Of a DNA stretch of 64,000 bases, positions 19,252-27,821 are shown one piece after another (the stretch's first letter is position 1; every line of letters begins with the position of its first letter). The stretch comes from Faecalibacterium prausnitzii (GTDB lineage: Bacteria > Bacillota > Clostridia > Oscillospirales > Ruminococcaceae): assembly GCF_003287405.1 (NCBI RefSeq), contig NZ_PRLD01000001.1:412008-476007 (forward strand), given 5' to 3'. The notes under the pieces are model-generated. The model searched no databases and was not told the DNA's origin. It saw only the letters and a list, made by a program, of their open reading frames with translations. Position numbers and translations under genes: made by a program.

Positions 19252-21825
19252 TTGCAAAAGGAGCAATTTGACATTACGGGTATGACTTGCTCGGCCTGCT
19301 CTGCCAGGATTGAAAAGAGCGTGGGCAAGCTCCCCGGCATCAAAGAAGTGTCCGTCAATCTGCTGAAGAATAGCATGGTTGCTTCTTATGATGAGTCTGT
19401 TTTGGACACGGCGGGAATTGTCCAGGCAGTTGAAAAAGCCGGATATGGTGCGTTTCCAAAAACTCCGGCACAAACGAAAAGCCACACGGCTGCCCCGGCA
19501 GCAAAGCCGGAAGCCAGCACAGCGCAGGCAGAATATAAGCAGATGAAACAACGGCTTTTGCTGTCTGCGCTCTTTACGATACCGTTGTTTTATATCTCTA
19601 TGGGTCACATGATGGGCTGGCCCTTGCCCGGTTTTCTGCTGGGCATGGAAAATGCGATGAGTTTTGCATTTACCCAGTTTCTTCTGCTGATCCCGGTGGT
19701 ATTTATCAATTTCAAATACTATCGCATGGGATTCAAGACTTTGTTCCACGGTTCGCCCAATATGGATTCCCTGATTGCCATAGGTTCCAGTGCGGCAATC
19801 GTCTATGGTATTTATGCCATTTATAAAATCGGCATCGGATTCGGTCACGGGGATATGGCTACGGTTCACAGCTTTATGATGGATTTGTATTTTGAATCCG
19901 CAGGTATGATCCTAACCCTGATTACGCTGGGCAAGACTCTGGAAGCCCGTGCAAAGGGCAAAACTTCTGATGCGATTACAAAACTGATGAACCTGGCTCC
20001 CAAGACTGCTACCGTGGAGCGGGACGGCCAGGAACTTCAAGTTCCTGTTGAAGATGTGCAGATAGGTGAAACCCTGATTGTCAAGGCCGGAGAATCCGTG
20101 CCGGTGGATGGCATTGTGATTGAGGGATTCTCCTCTGTTGATGAATCCGCCTTAACCGGTGAGAGCATCCCGGTGGAAAAGCATATTGGGGACAAAGTGA
20201 TCGGTGCGACAACAAGTAAGTCCGGCTATTTCAAAATGCAGGCTACCAAAGTGGGCGATGATACAACGCTGGCGCAGATCGTCCGCCTGGTGGATGAGGC
20301 GACCAGTTCAAAAGCCCCCATTGCAAAGCTGGCTGATAAAGTTAGCGGCGTATTCGTACCGGTAGTTATCACGATTTCCCTGATTGCCGTTGTAGTCTGG
20401 CTGTTGTTGGGCTATGGATTTGAATTTGCCCTTTCTATCGGTATCTCCATTCTGGTCATTTCCTGCCCCTGTGCGCTGGGACTGGCAACACCTACTGCTA
20501 TTATGGTTGGAACCGGCAAAGGTGCGACAAATGGCATCCTGATTAAATCAGCGGAAGCCCTGGAAACCGCCCATAACATTGATACGGTCGTTCTGGACAA
20601 GACCGGAACCATTACCCAGGGTACACCTGTGGTAACAAATATGCTCTGCAAAGAGGGTATCCGCTCAAAAGAGCTGCTGCAAATTGCGGCTTCTCTGGAA
20701 AAACTGTCCGAACATCCTTTGGCAGATGCGATTGTAACAGAAGCTGAAAAAGAGGGGCTTTCTTTCCTGCCGGTGAGCGCTTTTAAGCAGATTCCCGGCC
20801 AGGGTATTGTCGGTTGGATCGGTGATGATACCTGCCTTGCCGGCAATCGCCGGTTAATAGAGGCAAATGATATCCAGGGCGGCGCACTCCTCCAGTTGGG
20901 CGAGGAAATGGCTGTGGATGGCAAAACACCGCTGTTCTTTGCCCGTGGCGGGCAGCTCATTGGTGTCATTGCCGTGGCCGATGTAGTGAAGCCCACCAGC
21001 AGACAGGCGGTGCAGGAACTGGCCCGCATGGGGATTGAAGTCGTCATGCTGACCGGGGATAATGCCAAGACTGCTGAAGCAATCCGGCGTCAAGTCGGTG
21101 TGAACCGTGTGGTTGCCGAGGTGTTTCCCCAGGACAAGGAAAAGGAGATCCGGCGATTACAGAACGAGTGGAAAAAGGTTGCGATGGTTGGCGACGGCAT
21201 CAATGATGCACCGGCACTTGCCAGAGCAGATGTCGGTATCGCCATCGGAGCGGGAACCGATGTGGCGATTGAATCCGCAGATATTGTCTTAATGAAAAGT
21301 GACCTGCTGGATGTATCGACGGCAATTCAGCTTAGTAAGGCGGTGATCCGCAACATCAAGCAGAATCTGTTCTGGGCATTTATCTATAACATTATCGGGA
21401 TTCCGGTGGCAGCAGGGCTTTTCTACCTGCCTTTTGACCTGAAATTGAATCCAATGATCGGTGCGTTTGCCATGAGCTTCAGCTCTGTATTTGTGGTATC
21501 GAACGCCCTGCGGCTGAGATGGTTCAAGGCAAAGCATTTATCCCATACGGAGCCAGACACGGCCCAATCGTATGCAGAAACACCAGCTAAAAAAATAAGC
21601 AAAGGAGCGATTGAAATGGAAAAAGTATTGAATATTGAGGGGATGGTCTGCATGAACTGCGTAAAGCACGTTGACAAGGCGCTGCGTGAAATCCAGGGCA
21701 TCAGGGAGGTTTCTGTCAGCCTTGAAAACAAATCGGCACAGGTGCAGCTTAATCAGGATGTGCCGGATGAAGTATTGAAAGCGGCGATTGAGGATGCGGG
21801 CTATCAGGTTGTGGGTATCCAGTAA
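19252..21825 (+). CDS. copA: Copper-exporting P1B-ATPase with C-terminal CopZ-like HMA domain
   Basis: An 857-residue Cu(I) pump. It has an N-terminal HMA domain (GMTCSACSARIEK), eight membrane segments, the SCPCALGLATPT copper site near residue 404, DKTGTIT near 448 and GDGINDAP near 645. After a short linker, residues 789-857 form a second HMA domain (GMVCMNCVKHVDK). That C-terminal domain equals a complete CopZ chaperone and begins at a Met codon (21616) preceded by AAAGGAGCG, so it may also be made alone. The TTG start at 19252 follows AGAAAGAAGGGA. The gene is followed 11 bp later by csoR. Confidence 0.93.
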   Translation: MQKEQFDITGMTCSACSARIEKSVGKLPGIKEVSVNLLKNSMVASYDESVLDTAGIVQAVEKAGYGAFPKTPAQTKSHTAAPAAKPEASTAQAEYKQMKQRLLLSALFTIPLFYISMGHMMGWPLPGFLLGMENAMSFAFTQFLLLIPVVFINFKYYRMGFKTLFHGSPNMDSLIAIGSSAAIVYGIYAIYKIGIGFGHGDMATVHSFMMDLYFESAGMILTLITLGKTLEARAKGKTSDAITKLMNLAPKTATVERDGQELQVPVEDVQIGETLIVKAGESVPVDGIVIEGFSSVDESALTGESIPVEKHIGDKVIGATTSKSGYFKMQATKVGDDTTLAQIVRLVDEATSSKAPIAKLADKVSGVFVPVVITISLIAVVVWLLLGYGFEFALSIGISILVISCPCALGLATPTAIMVGTGKGATNGILIKSAEALETAHNIDTVVLDKTGTITQGTPVVTNMLCKEGIRSKELLQIAASLEKLSEHPLADAIVTEAEKEGLSFLPVSAFKQIPGQGIVGWIGDDTCLAGNRRLIEANDIQGGALLQLGEEMAVDGKTPLFFARGGQLIGVIAVADVVKPTSRQAVQELARMGIEVVMLTGDNAKTAEAIRRQVGVNRVVAEVFPQDKEKEIRRLQNEWKKVAMVGDGINDAPALARADVGIAIGAGTDVAIESADIVLMKSDLLDVSTAIQLSKAVIRNIKQNLFWAFIYNIIGIPVAAGLFYLPFDLKLNPMIGAFAMSFSSVFVVSNALRLRWFKAKHLSHTEPDTAQSYAETPAKKISKGAIEMEKVLNIEGMVCMNCVKHVDKALREIQGIREVSVSLENKSAQVQLNQDVPDEVLKAAIEDAGYQVVGIQ
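21616..21825 (+). CDS. copZ: Possible independently translated CopZ-like chaperone inside copA
   Basis: Within copA and in the same frame, ATG 21616 lies six bases after AAAGGAGCG and opens 69 residues: MEKVLNIEGMVCMNCVKHV, a complete HMA fold with a CxxC site. A separate copZ gene is absent. Both a fused domain and a free chaperone are plausible products. The sequence alone cannot decide which is made. Confidence 0.5.
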   Translation: MEKVLNIEGMVCMNCVKHVDKALREIQGIREVSVSLENKSAQVQLNQDVPDEVLKAAIEDAGYQVVGIQ

Positions 21826-21836
21826 ACGGGCGGCCT

Positions 21837-22100
21837 ATGAAAGCAAAAAAAGATGATATTACCCACAAATTGAAGATTGCCAGAGGACAAATAGACGGTA
21901 TCCTGCAAATGATTGAGGAAGATCGCTATTGTGTAGATATATCCACGCAGCTTCAGTCCGTGCAGGCTTTGTTAAAGAGCGTAAATCAACAGATTCTACA
22001 GGCACATATCCGAAACTGTGTCCGGGAGGCTTTGCAAACCGATGCAGAAAATCCGAAGCTGGAGGAAGCCCTGAAACTACTTGAAAAAATGGCACGGTAA
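21837..22100 (+). CDS. csoR: CsoR-family copper-sensing repressor
   Basis: This 87-residue all-helical repressor has the family core ITHKLKIARGQIDGILQMIEEDRYCVDISTQLQSVQALLKSVNQQILQAHIRNCVREAL. The Cu(I) ligands Cys-x-His-x3-Cys type are visible as CVD, H and C in HIRNC. It binds G/C-tract operators and releases DNA on Cu(I) binding. It is the last gene of the copA operon, 11 bp after copA. Confidence 0.92.
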   Translation: MKAKKDDITHKLKIARGQIDGILQMIEEDRYCVDISTQLQSVQALLKSVNQQILQAHIRNCVREALQTDAENPKLEEALKLLEKMAR

Positions 22101-22105
22101 TACCA

Positions 22106-22146
22106 GGAGCGGAAAGGGATTCTTGCCTTTCCGCTCCTAATTTCGT
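22106..22146 (+). terminator. Terminator after csoR
   Basis: AGGAGCGGAAAGG and CCTTTCCGCTCCT form a 13-bp stem with a short loop, followed by AATTTCGTTT. Confidence 0.85.
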
Positions 22147-22151
22147 TTCGG

Positions 22152-22180
22152 ATTGGATTGTAAATCCTGCAATTAGGAGC
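22152..22180 (+). repeat. Copy 2 of dispersed box, upstream of MATE-feo operon
   Basis: ATTGGATTGTAAATCCTGC then AATTAGGAGC. It contains the short dyad GGATT-gta-AATCC. It shares 26 of 29 positions with 26153-26181. A TATACT hexamer at 22203-22208 follows at promoter distance. It could be the target of the AraC-type regulator encoded at 26190. Confidence 0.5.
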
Positions 22181-22257
22181 GTACAAAAAAGCCCTAATTT
22201 TATATACTTTAGGTGGTTAGATGTGGCTAATGAATGAAGATCAGGAGGAAATAAGTG

Positions 22258-23631
22258 ATGAAACAGGCACTTGACACAAGAACAAAACTTTTAACGAAAA
22301 GTCCCTGGCCTCTCATGCTGGAACTGAGCATCCCTGCTGTCCTGGGCATGGTGGTTGTCGGGCTTTACAACATGATGGATTCCATCTTTGTCGGCCAGTT
22401 GGTGGGCGACGTGCAGATGGGAGCCGTTTCTGTATCCTATCCGTTTACCTTAATCAACGCTGGTTCAGCCGCTATGCTGGGCGTGGGTTCCGCTTCGGTG
22501 CTGTCCCGTGCCATTGGCAAAAAGGACGAAAACACCGTCAAAAAGATCATGGGCAACCTGGTTGCTATGGTTCTTCTGCTGTCGGTGATATACACAGTGA
22601 TCGGCATGACGTTTACCCGTCAGCTTCTGTCCCTGGCCGGTGCAAGCGACAATATTCTGAACTATGCTGAAAAATATCTGCGGATCGTGTTTGCCGGTTC
22701 TCTGTTCGTAAACTTCTTCCAGAGTGCAAACATGGTAATCCGTGGTGAGGGGCAGCTTAAAAAAGCAATGACCATCATCGCCAGCGGTGCAATCCTTAAC
22801 ATCATTCTCGACCCGATTTTTATTACGATCTTAAATCCCTATGGCATGGGCATTGAGGCCGCTGCTTATGCGACCGTCCTTTCCCAGTTTATCCAGGCCG
22901 CTGTTACCCTGTGGTATTTCAAGAAGAAAAGCCCAAACGTGAAAATCGGACGCATCCGCATCGACGGCACGCTGCTCCCGCAGGTTCTTTCGGTCGGCGT
23001 ATCTGCTCTGTTGATGCAGATCCTGACGCTGGTACAGCAGACTGTAATTTATCGTGTGGCATCCAACTATGGCGGCGAAACCTCCCAGCTTCTTTTGGGA
23101 GCAGCACTCCGGTTCTGGAACTTCTCTTTTGTTCCTCTTTGGGGTATCAGCCAGGGCTTCCAGCCTGCCGCCGGTACGAACTACGGCGCAAAGGATTATG
23201 ACCGTGTAAAGAAGCTGACAAAGGTGTTTATCATTGCCGCTACGTTACTGTCACTGGTATTCTACATTCCGGTGGAGCTGTTCCCGGAAAAGATTTTGTC
23301 TATGTTCTTAACAACACCGGGTATCGCCGCATCGGGAGCCACGAACTTCCGTATCATGTTCAGCACCTATATCCTGCAAGGCAGCTTCTTGATTGCCGTA
23401 ACTTTGTTCCAGTCCTTGGGCAAGGCAAATAAGGCGACCTGGCTGGTGCTGTTCCGTCAGATTATCCTGTTTATCCCGCTTTGCGTCATTCTGCCGATGA
23501 TCGGCGGCATGGGCATCCGTGGCGTGTGGCTGGCGATTGCGCTGACCGATGCGATCCTCGTCGTTATCACGATTTCCATGATGCTGTATGAGTTTGGCAA
23601 GATGCCGGCGACTTCCAGCGTAAAGCGATAA
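22258..23631 (+). CDS. MATE-family efflux transporter
   Basis: This 457-residue, 12-helix transporter of the MATE/MOP superfamily starts MKQALDTRTKLLTKSPWPLMLELSIPAVLGMVVVGLYNMMDSIFVG, typical of the DinF/NorM-like bacterial group. MATE proteins export cationic drugs or small metabolites using Na+ or H+. ATG 22258 is preferred over GTG 22255 because of its spacing from AGGAGGA. It is first in an operon with feoA, feoB and a Cys-rich peptide gene (12- and 6-bp gaps), an unusual partnership suggesting a role linked to iron. Confidence 0.92.
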   Translation: MKQALDTRTKLLTKSPWPLMLELSIPAVLGMVVVGLYNMMDSIFVGQLVGDVQMGAVSVSYPFTLINAGSAAMLGVGSASVLSRAIGKKDENTVKKIMGNLVAMVLLLSVIYTVIGMTFTRQLLSLAGASDNILNYAEKYLRIVFAGSLFVNFFQSANMVIRGEGQLKKAMTIIASGAILNIILDPIFITILNPYGMGIEAAAYATVLSQFIQAAVTLWYFKKKSPNVKIGRIRIDGTLLPQVLSVGVSALLMQILTLVQQTVIYRVASNYGGETSQLLLGAALRFWNFSFVPLWGISQGFQPAAGTNYGAKDYDRVKKLTKVFIIAATLLSLVFYIPVELFPEKILSMFLTTPGIAASGATNFRIMFSTYILQGSFLIAVTLFQSLGKANKATWLVLFRQIILFIPLCVILPMIGGMGIRGVWLAIALTDAILVVITISMMLYEFGKMPATSSVKR

Positions 23632-23643
23632 GGAGGGCCGTAT

Positions 23644-23859
23644 ATGTACCTCTGCGATGGAAAGATAGGAAATAACTACAAAGTTTCAGATATTGAGCTG
23701 CCCACCAATATGGAAAAGCGGCTGGAAGCCCTGGGCATGACCCGTGGGACTTCCGTTGCCGTTCTGAACAGCAAAAGCCACGGTGTTCTGATCGTCAAGG
23801 TGAGAGGAACACGGTTTGCTCTTGGGCGCAATATCACCAAAAATATTTTAGTGGGGTAA
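23644..23859 (+). CDS. feoA: FeoA-like SH3-fold protein
   Basis: This 71-residue protein has the FeoA core: LPTNMEKRLEALGMTRGTSVAVLNSKSHGVLIVKVRGTRFALGRNI. FeoA is a small cytoplasmic partner of FeoB needed for ferrous iron uptake. GGAGGGCC precedes the ATG and feoB starts six bases after the stop. Confidence 0.92.
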   Translation: MYLCDGKIGNNYKVSDIELPTNMEKRLEALGMTRGTSVAVLNSKSHGVLIVKVRGTRFALGRNITKNILVG

Positions 23860-23865
23860 ATTCCG

Positions 23866-25905
23866 ATGAGAGAAAACTTGACAATAGGCTTCATCGGAAA
23901 TCCGAACTGCGGAAAGACTACGCTTTTTAATGCGTATACCGGCGCAAACTTAAAAGTGGCGAACTGGCCGGGAGTTACGGTTGAAAAAGTAGAGGGTGCC
24001 ATTAAAGACCATGATTTGAATATTCGTCTGGTTGATCTTCCCGGCACATACAGCCTGACCTCCTACACGATGGAGGAACAGGTATCCAGGCAGTTCATAC
24101 TAAGTGATGAAGTCGATGTGATTATTGATGTTGCGGACGCTTCCGCTCTGGAGCGAAACTTATACTTGACTTTGCAGCTTTTGGAGCTGGGCAAGCCGGT
24201 CGTGCTGGCGTTAAACATGATGGATATTGTGGAGAAGCGTGGCATGGAAATTGACACACACAGACTGCCGGAAATGCTGGGCATCCCGGTCATTCCGGTT
24301 TCAGCCAGAAAGCGAATCGGCCTGGATGTGCTTCTTCACGCAGCGGCACATCACAAGGACTGCAAAGACCCGGAGTGCTTGATTCATCACCACAAATACA
24401 AGCCAAAGCACCGGCACGACCATCATTCAGAATATGCGATGGTTTACAGCGACGCTATTGAGGACAAGATTGACCTTATTATGGCGGAACTGAAACGGAA
24501 ATATCCGAACCTAACGAATTACCGGTGGCACGCAATTAAGCTGTTGGAGCAGGATAAGGAAATCTCCGAACGCTATCCGGTAAGCCTCCCGGATGTGATC
24601 GACCGGAACTATGAATCGGACATCATCAATGAGAAGTACGATTTTATCCAGGAGATCATCAGGGAAGTATTGGTAAATAAAGACCGGCAGGATGCCTTGA
24701 CTGAAAAAGTAGACCAGGCACTGACCCACCGGGTTTGGGGTATCCCGATTTTCCTTGGTATCATGGCGGTGGTATTTTTCCTGACGTTTACCATTGGCGA
24801 CTGGCTGAAAGGATATTTTGAAATGGGCATTGAAAGCCTGTCAGCACTGTTGAGCGATGGCTTAGTCGCTGCCGGGGTAAACGAGATGCTGCGTTCCTTG
24901 CTGGTGGACGGTATTGTAGCTGGTGTAGGTGGAATCCTCACTTTTCTGCCAAACATTTTTATCCTGTTCCTGGCATTGGCATTCCTGGAGGACAGCGGAT
25001 ACATGGCCCGTGTCGCCTATGTCATGGAGGGTATTATGAGTAAGCTGGGCTTATCCGGTAGGGCTTTCATTCCCATGATACTGGGCTTTGGCTGTACGGT
25101 TCCGGCAATTATGGCGTCCAGGGCTTTGGAGAACCGGCGTGACCGCTTCAAAGTCATGCTGATTACACCATTTATGAGTTGCAGCGCCCGTCTGCCAATC
25201 TATATCCTGTTTGCAGAGATGTTCTTTCAGGAACACGCCATGCTGGTAGCCTACTCCATGTACCTAATCGGCTTGCTGGTCGCTATCCTGGTCGCTGCGG
25301 TCATTCATCTGATCGACCGCAGAAAGTCGGAAAACTATCTGCTGATCGAGCTGCCGGAATATAAAATCCCCAGTTCCAGAACCGTGGCAATCTATGTGTG
25401 GGAAAAGGTAAAGGACTACCTCACCAAAGCGGGAACTACGATTTTTGTGGCATCTATCCTGATGTGGGTGATCTTAAACTTCGGGCCGCAGGGTTACACC
25501 ACGGAAATGGCAGACAGTTTCGGGGCAATCTTGGGTCATTGGCTGGTGCCGTTCTTTGCGCCGATTGGTCTGGGCTTCTGGCAGATTGCGGTTGCGCTGA
25601 TTGCTGGTATCTCCGCAAAGGAAGTTGTGGTGTCCAGCTGCGCCGTTCTGTTTGGTGTTCCGAATATCAATTCCGGGGCAGGAATGGATACGCTGGTCGG
25701 CATCCTGAGTGCTTCCGGCTTTGGACAGCTTAATGCGTTTTGTCTGATGGTTTTCTGTCTGCTTTATATTCCCTGTGCGGCAGCTTTGGCAACGATCCGT
25801 AAGGAATCAGGCAGCACCCGTTGGATGCTTTTATCGGCATTGTTCCAGTTGGTTGTGGCTTGGGTTGTCACATTTATTGTTTATCGTATCGGACTTTTCA
25901 TCTGA
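23866..25905 (+). CDS. feoB: Ferrous iron transporter FeoB
   Basis: A 679-residue FeoB. The N-terminal G domain has GNPNCGKTTLFN (G1, residues 10-21), DLPGTYSL (G3) and NMMD (G4). A His-rich insert (HHHKYKPKHRHDHH) follows near residue 175, and the membrane part has the gate motifs GFGCTVPAIMASR and SCSARLPIY. It imports Fe2+. The His-rich stretch in the linker is not present in all FeoB proteins and could bind metal. It is in an operon with MATE, feoA and the FeoB-associated peptide. Confidence 0.95.
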   Translation: MRENLTIGFIGNPNCGKTTLFNAYTGANLKVANWPGVTVEKVEGAIKDHDLNIRLVDLPGTYSLTSYTMEEQVSRQFILSDEVDVIIDVADASALERNLYLTLQLLELGKPVVLALNMMDIVEKRGMEIDTHRLPEMLGIPVIPVSARKRIGLDVLLHAAAHHKDCKDPECLIHHHKYKPKHRHDHHSEYAMVYSDAIEDKIDLIMAELKRKYPNLTNYRWHAIKLLEQDKEISERYPVSLPDVIDRNYESDIINEKYDFIQEIIREVLVNKDRQDALTEKVDQALTHRVWGIPIFLGIMAVVFFLTFTIGDWLKGYFEMGIESLSALLSDGLVAAGVNEMLRSLLVDGIVAGVGGILTFLPNIFILFLALAFLEDSGYMARVAYVMEGIMSKLGLSGRAFIPMILGFGCTVPAIMASRALENRRDRFKVMLITPFMSCSARLPIYILFAEMFFQEHAMLVAYSMYLIGLLVAILVAAVIHLIDRRKSENYLLIELPEYKIPSSRTVAIYVWEKVKDYLTKAGTTIFVASILMWVILNFGPQGYTTEMADSFGAILGHWLVPFFAPIGLGFWQIAVALIAGISAKEVVVSSCAVLFGVPNINSGAGMDTLVGILSASGFGQLNAFCLMVFCLLYIPCAAALATIRKESGSTRWMLLSALFQLVVAWVVTFIVYRIGLFI

Positions 25906-25921
25906 GAAAGGAGCGGATAAA

Positions 25922-26065
25922 ATGCTTGTTACGGGTATTATCGTTTTGGGAGTAGCGGTCTATGCGGTATGGGCTGTTCGGAAAATCCGAAAGGATCGCA
26001 AGAACGGCTCCTGCTGCGGCGGTAGCTGCTCCGGCTGTGTAGGCAAGGAATATTGCAGCAAATAA
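25922..26065 (+). CDS. FeoB-associated Cys-rich membrane protein
   Basis: A 47-residue peptide: one membrane helix (VTGIIVLGVAVYAVWAVRKI), a basic stretch, and a Cys-rich tail GSCCGGSCSGCVGKEYC. This matches the FeoB-associated Cys-rich membrane protein family of Firmicutes, which is found right after feoB. AAAGGAGCGG lies upstream of the ATG. Confidence 0.85.
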   Translation: MLVTGIIVLGVAVYAVWAVRKIRKDRKNGSCCGGSCSGCVGKEYCSK

Positions 26066-26152
26066 ATAGATGTTCAGCCGATGCTTTCTGAACGGAGGGC
26101 ATCGGCTTCTTTTCTCCATTTGCACAGTTGGCAGGGATGTAATATAATTCAA

Positions 26153-26181
26153 ATTGGATTGTAAATCCTGCTGATTGGAGC
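26153..26181 (+). repeat. Copy 3 of dispersed box, upstream of AraC regulator
   Basis: ATTGGATTGTAAATCCTGC then TGATTGGAGC, ending in the ribosome binding site of the AraC gene at 26190. It shares 26 of 29 positions with the copy before the MATE-feo operon. Confidence 0.5.
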
Positions 26182-26189
26182 GGAATAAA

Positions 26190-27236
26190 ATGAGAAAAGA
26201 ATATATAATAAAAGATGCCAGAAAGATTTTGGCAGAGCAAATAAATAACTCTGGAACACCAGAAAGGAATGTTATGGACGAGAACCCTATTACCATGTCA
26301 AAAGGGTTATCTGCTGTCATTCCGAAAGATAATGACGGGTATTGTACCGTCTATAAAATGGATTGTGCAGATGGCCTGGGTCTTATGACGGTTTATCAGG
26401 TCTATCCCGGCATACAGCTTATTTACAATGATTTTGAAGCAACGGGCTGTTATTGGGATGGAAATATTGATAAAAATATACTGGAAATCAACCATTGCCG
26501 AGAGGGGCGTGAGGGCTGCCGCTTGCCCAGCGGTTCCTGTCTTTATCTGGGCGAGGGTGACTTATCCATCCACACAATGGATAACTGTGCATCGGAAATG
26601 TCTTTCCCACTCAAGCATTACCGTGGAATTTCCGTTGTGCTGAATTTGGAAGCTGTGGCAAAGAATCCTCCGGGAACATTGGCTGAAAGCGGCATTGACA
26701 TTCTGCAATTTAAGGAAAAGTTCTGCACGGACGGAGCCTGCTTCATTATGAGGGCGAAAGACGAAATTGAGCATATCTTTTCCGAACTTTACTCTGTACC
26801 GGATTGTTTGCAAAAACCTTATTTTCAGATTAAAGTACAAGAATTGCTTCTGTTCTTGTATTTGGTCGATGTAAAAAAAGAAAAGCAACGTGAGATCTAT
26901 ACTTCTCCCCAGGTGGAGGTTGTAAAAGAGATTCACAAAATGCTGATTTCCGATTTACAGAAACGGCCAACGATTGAGGAGCTTTCCAAAAAATATCTTA
27001 TCAATACTGCGACTTTAAAAGATACATTCAAGGGAATTTATGGACAACCCATCGGAACCTACATGAAAGAATACCGAATTAAACAGGCTGCTATTCTGCT
27101 CCGGCAGACACAGGCAACCATAGCGGAAATCGCCAACCAGGTCGGGTATGAAAATCAGAGCAAGTTTGCAACAGCTTTTCGGGATGTTTTGAAGATCGCA
27201 CCGGCTGAATATCGAAAACAAAACAGTGGCGATTAA
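26190..27236 (+). CDS. AraC-family transcriptional regulator
   Basis: A 348-residue protein. The C-terminal 100 residues form an AraC double helix-turn-helix (KRPTIEELSKKYLINTATLKDTFKGIYGQPIGTYMKEYRIKQAA, then AEIANQVGYENQSKFATAFR). The N-terminal region, with YPGIQLIYNDFEATGCYWDG and CREGREGCRL, resembles PchR/YbtA-like sensors that respond to iron-chelate cues; this is a family-level inference. ATG 26190 is used because GGAG is at the right spacing. It follows the feo operon and probably regulates it. Confidence 0.88.
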   Translation: MRKEYIIKDARKILAEQINNSGTPERNVMDENPITMSKGLSAVIPKDNDGYCTVYKMDCADGLGLMTVYQVYPGIQLIYNDFEATGCYWDGNIDKNILEINHCREGREGCRLPSGSCLYLGEGDLSIHTMDNCASEMSFPLKHYRGISVVLNLEAVAKNPPGTLAESGIDILQFKEKFCTDGACFIMRAKDEIEHIFSELYSVPDCLQKPYFQIKVQELLLFLYLVDVKKEKQREIYTSPQVEVVKEIHKMLISDLQKRPTIEELSKKYLINTATLKDTFKGIYGQPIGTYMKEYRIKQAAILLRQTQATIAEIANQVGYENQSKFATAFRDVLKIAPAEYRKQNSGD

Positions 27237-27286
27237 TATGCTGAAGTAAAGCCCGGTTTTCTTGATTTAGATAGCCGTTAATGTAG

Positions 27287-27324
27287 AAAAGCCAGTGGGT
27301 AAAGTCTTTTACCTGCTGGCTTTT
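27287..27324 (+). terminator. Terminator after AraC gene
   Basis: AAAAGCCAGTGGGTAAAG pairs with TTTTACCTGCTGGCTTTT, a long stem with one internal mismatch, ending in a T run. Confidence 0.8.
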
Positions 27325-27420
27325 GCTATGCAAGAAGAATTTTGTCGAACAAGACATTAAAATAATTTTTCCTATTGAATATCGAAAGAATTTCCGTCCA
27401 TTTTTTGAGAGATAAAATAA

Positions 27421-27456
27421 AAACCAGCAGAAACAAGAATTTCTTGTCTGCTGGTT
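27421..27456 (-). terminator. Terminator after XRE regulator
   Basis: AACCAGCAGAAACAAGAA and TTTCTTGTCTGCTGGTT form a strong hairpin; on the minus strand it is followed by a T-rich run. It overlaps the stop of the XRE gene. Confidence 0.75.
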
Positions 27457-27821
27457 CACTTGGAACTGTCTGATTCAGATGTATGTTGACGAGCCAACAG
27501 TTTTTCAGCCAGAAAATCCAATGTACTGAGGAGGATCTCCTGGTTTTCAGGATCGCAAGCCCTAAATTTACCTATAAAGCGTTGGATTGCTTCATCTTCC
27601 GGGGACATCTGCGATGGGAACAGTGAATTAGGAGAAATCCCCAACCGCTCAATTAGCTGGCAAAGGGTTTCATAAGTTGTATTCTTTCTCCCTCGTTCTA
27701 CGTCTTGAATGGTCTTAACCGCCAAATCAGCCTGATCAGCCAGCGCCTGTTGGGTCAATCCACAGTCTTTTCGTGCCGAGCGAATGCGGTCACCCAAAAA
27801 CTTAAGCTTATCTTCCGGCAT
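27456..27821 (-). CDS. XRE-family helix-turn-helix regulator
   Basis: This 121-residue protein has an N-terminal Cro/C1-type HTH: LGDRIRSARKDCGLTQQALADQADLAVKTIQDVERGRKNTTYETLCQLIERLGI. The C-terminal half (EDEAIQRFIGKFRACDPENQEILLSTLDFL) is helical. Such a divergent XRE gene often controls ICE excision or transfer. It is the only minus-strand gene in the recombination end of the element. Confidence 0.88.
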   Translation of the reverse strand: MPEDKLKFLGDRIRSARKDCGLTQQALADQADLAVKTIQDVERGRKNTTYETLCQLIERLGISPNSLFPSQMSPEDEAIQRFIGKFRACDPENQEILLSTLDFLAEKLLARQHTSESDSSK

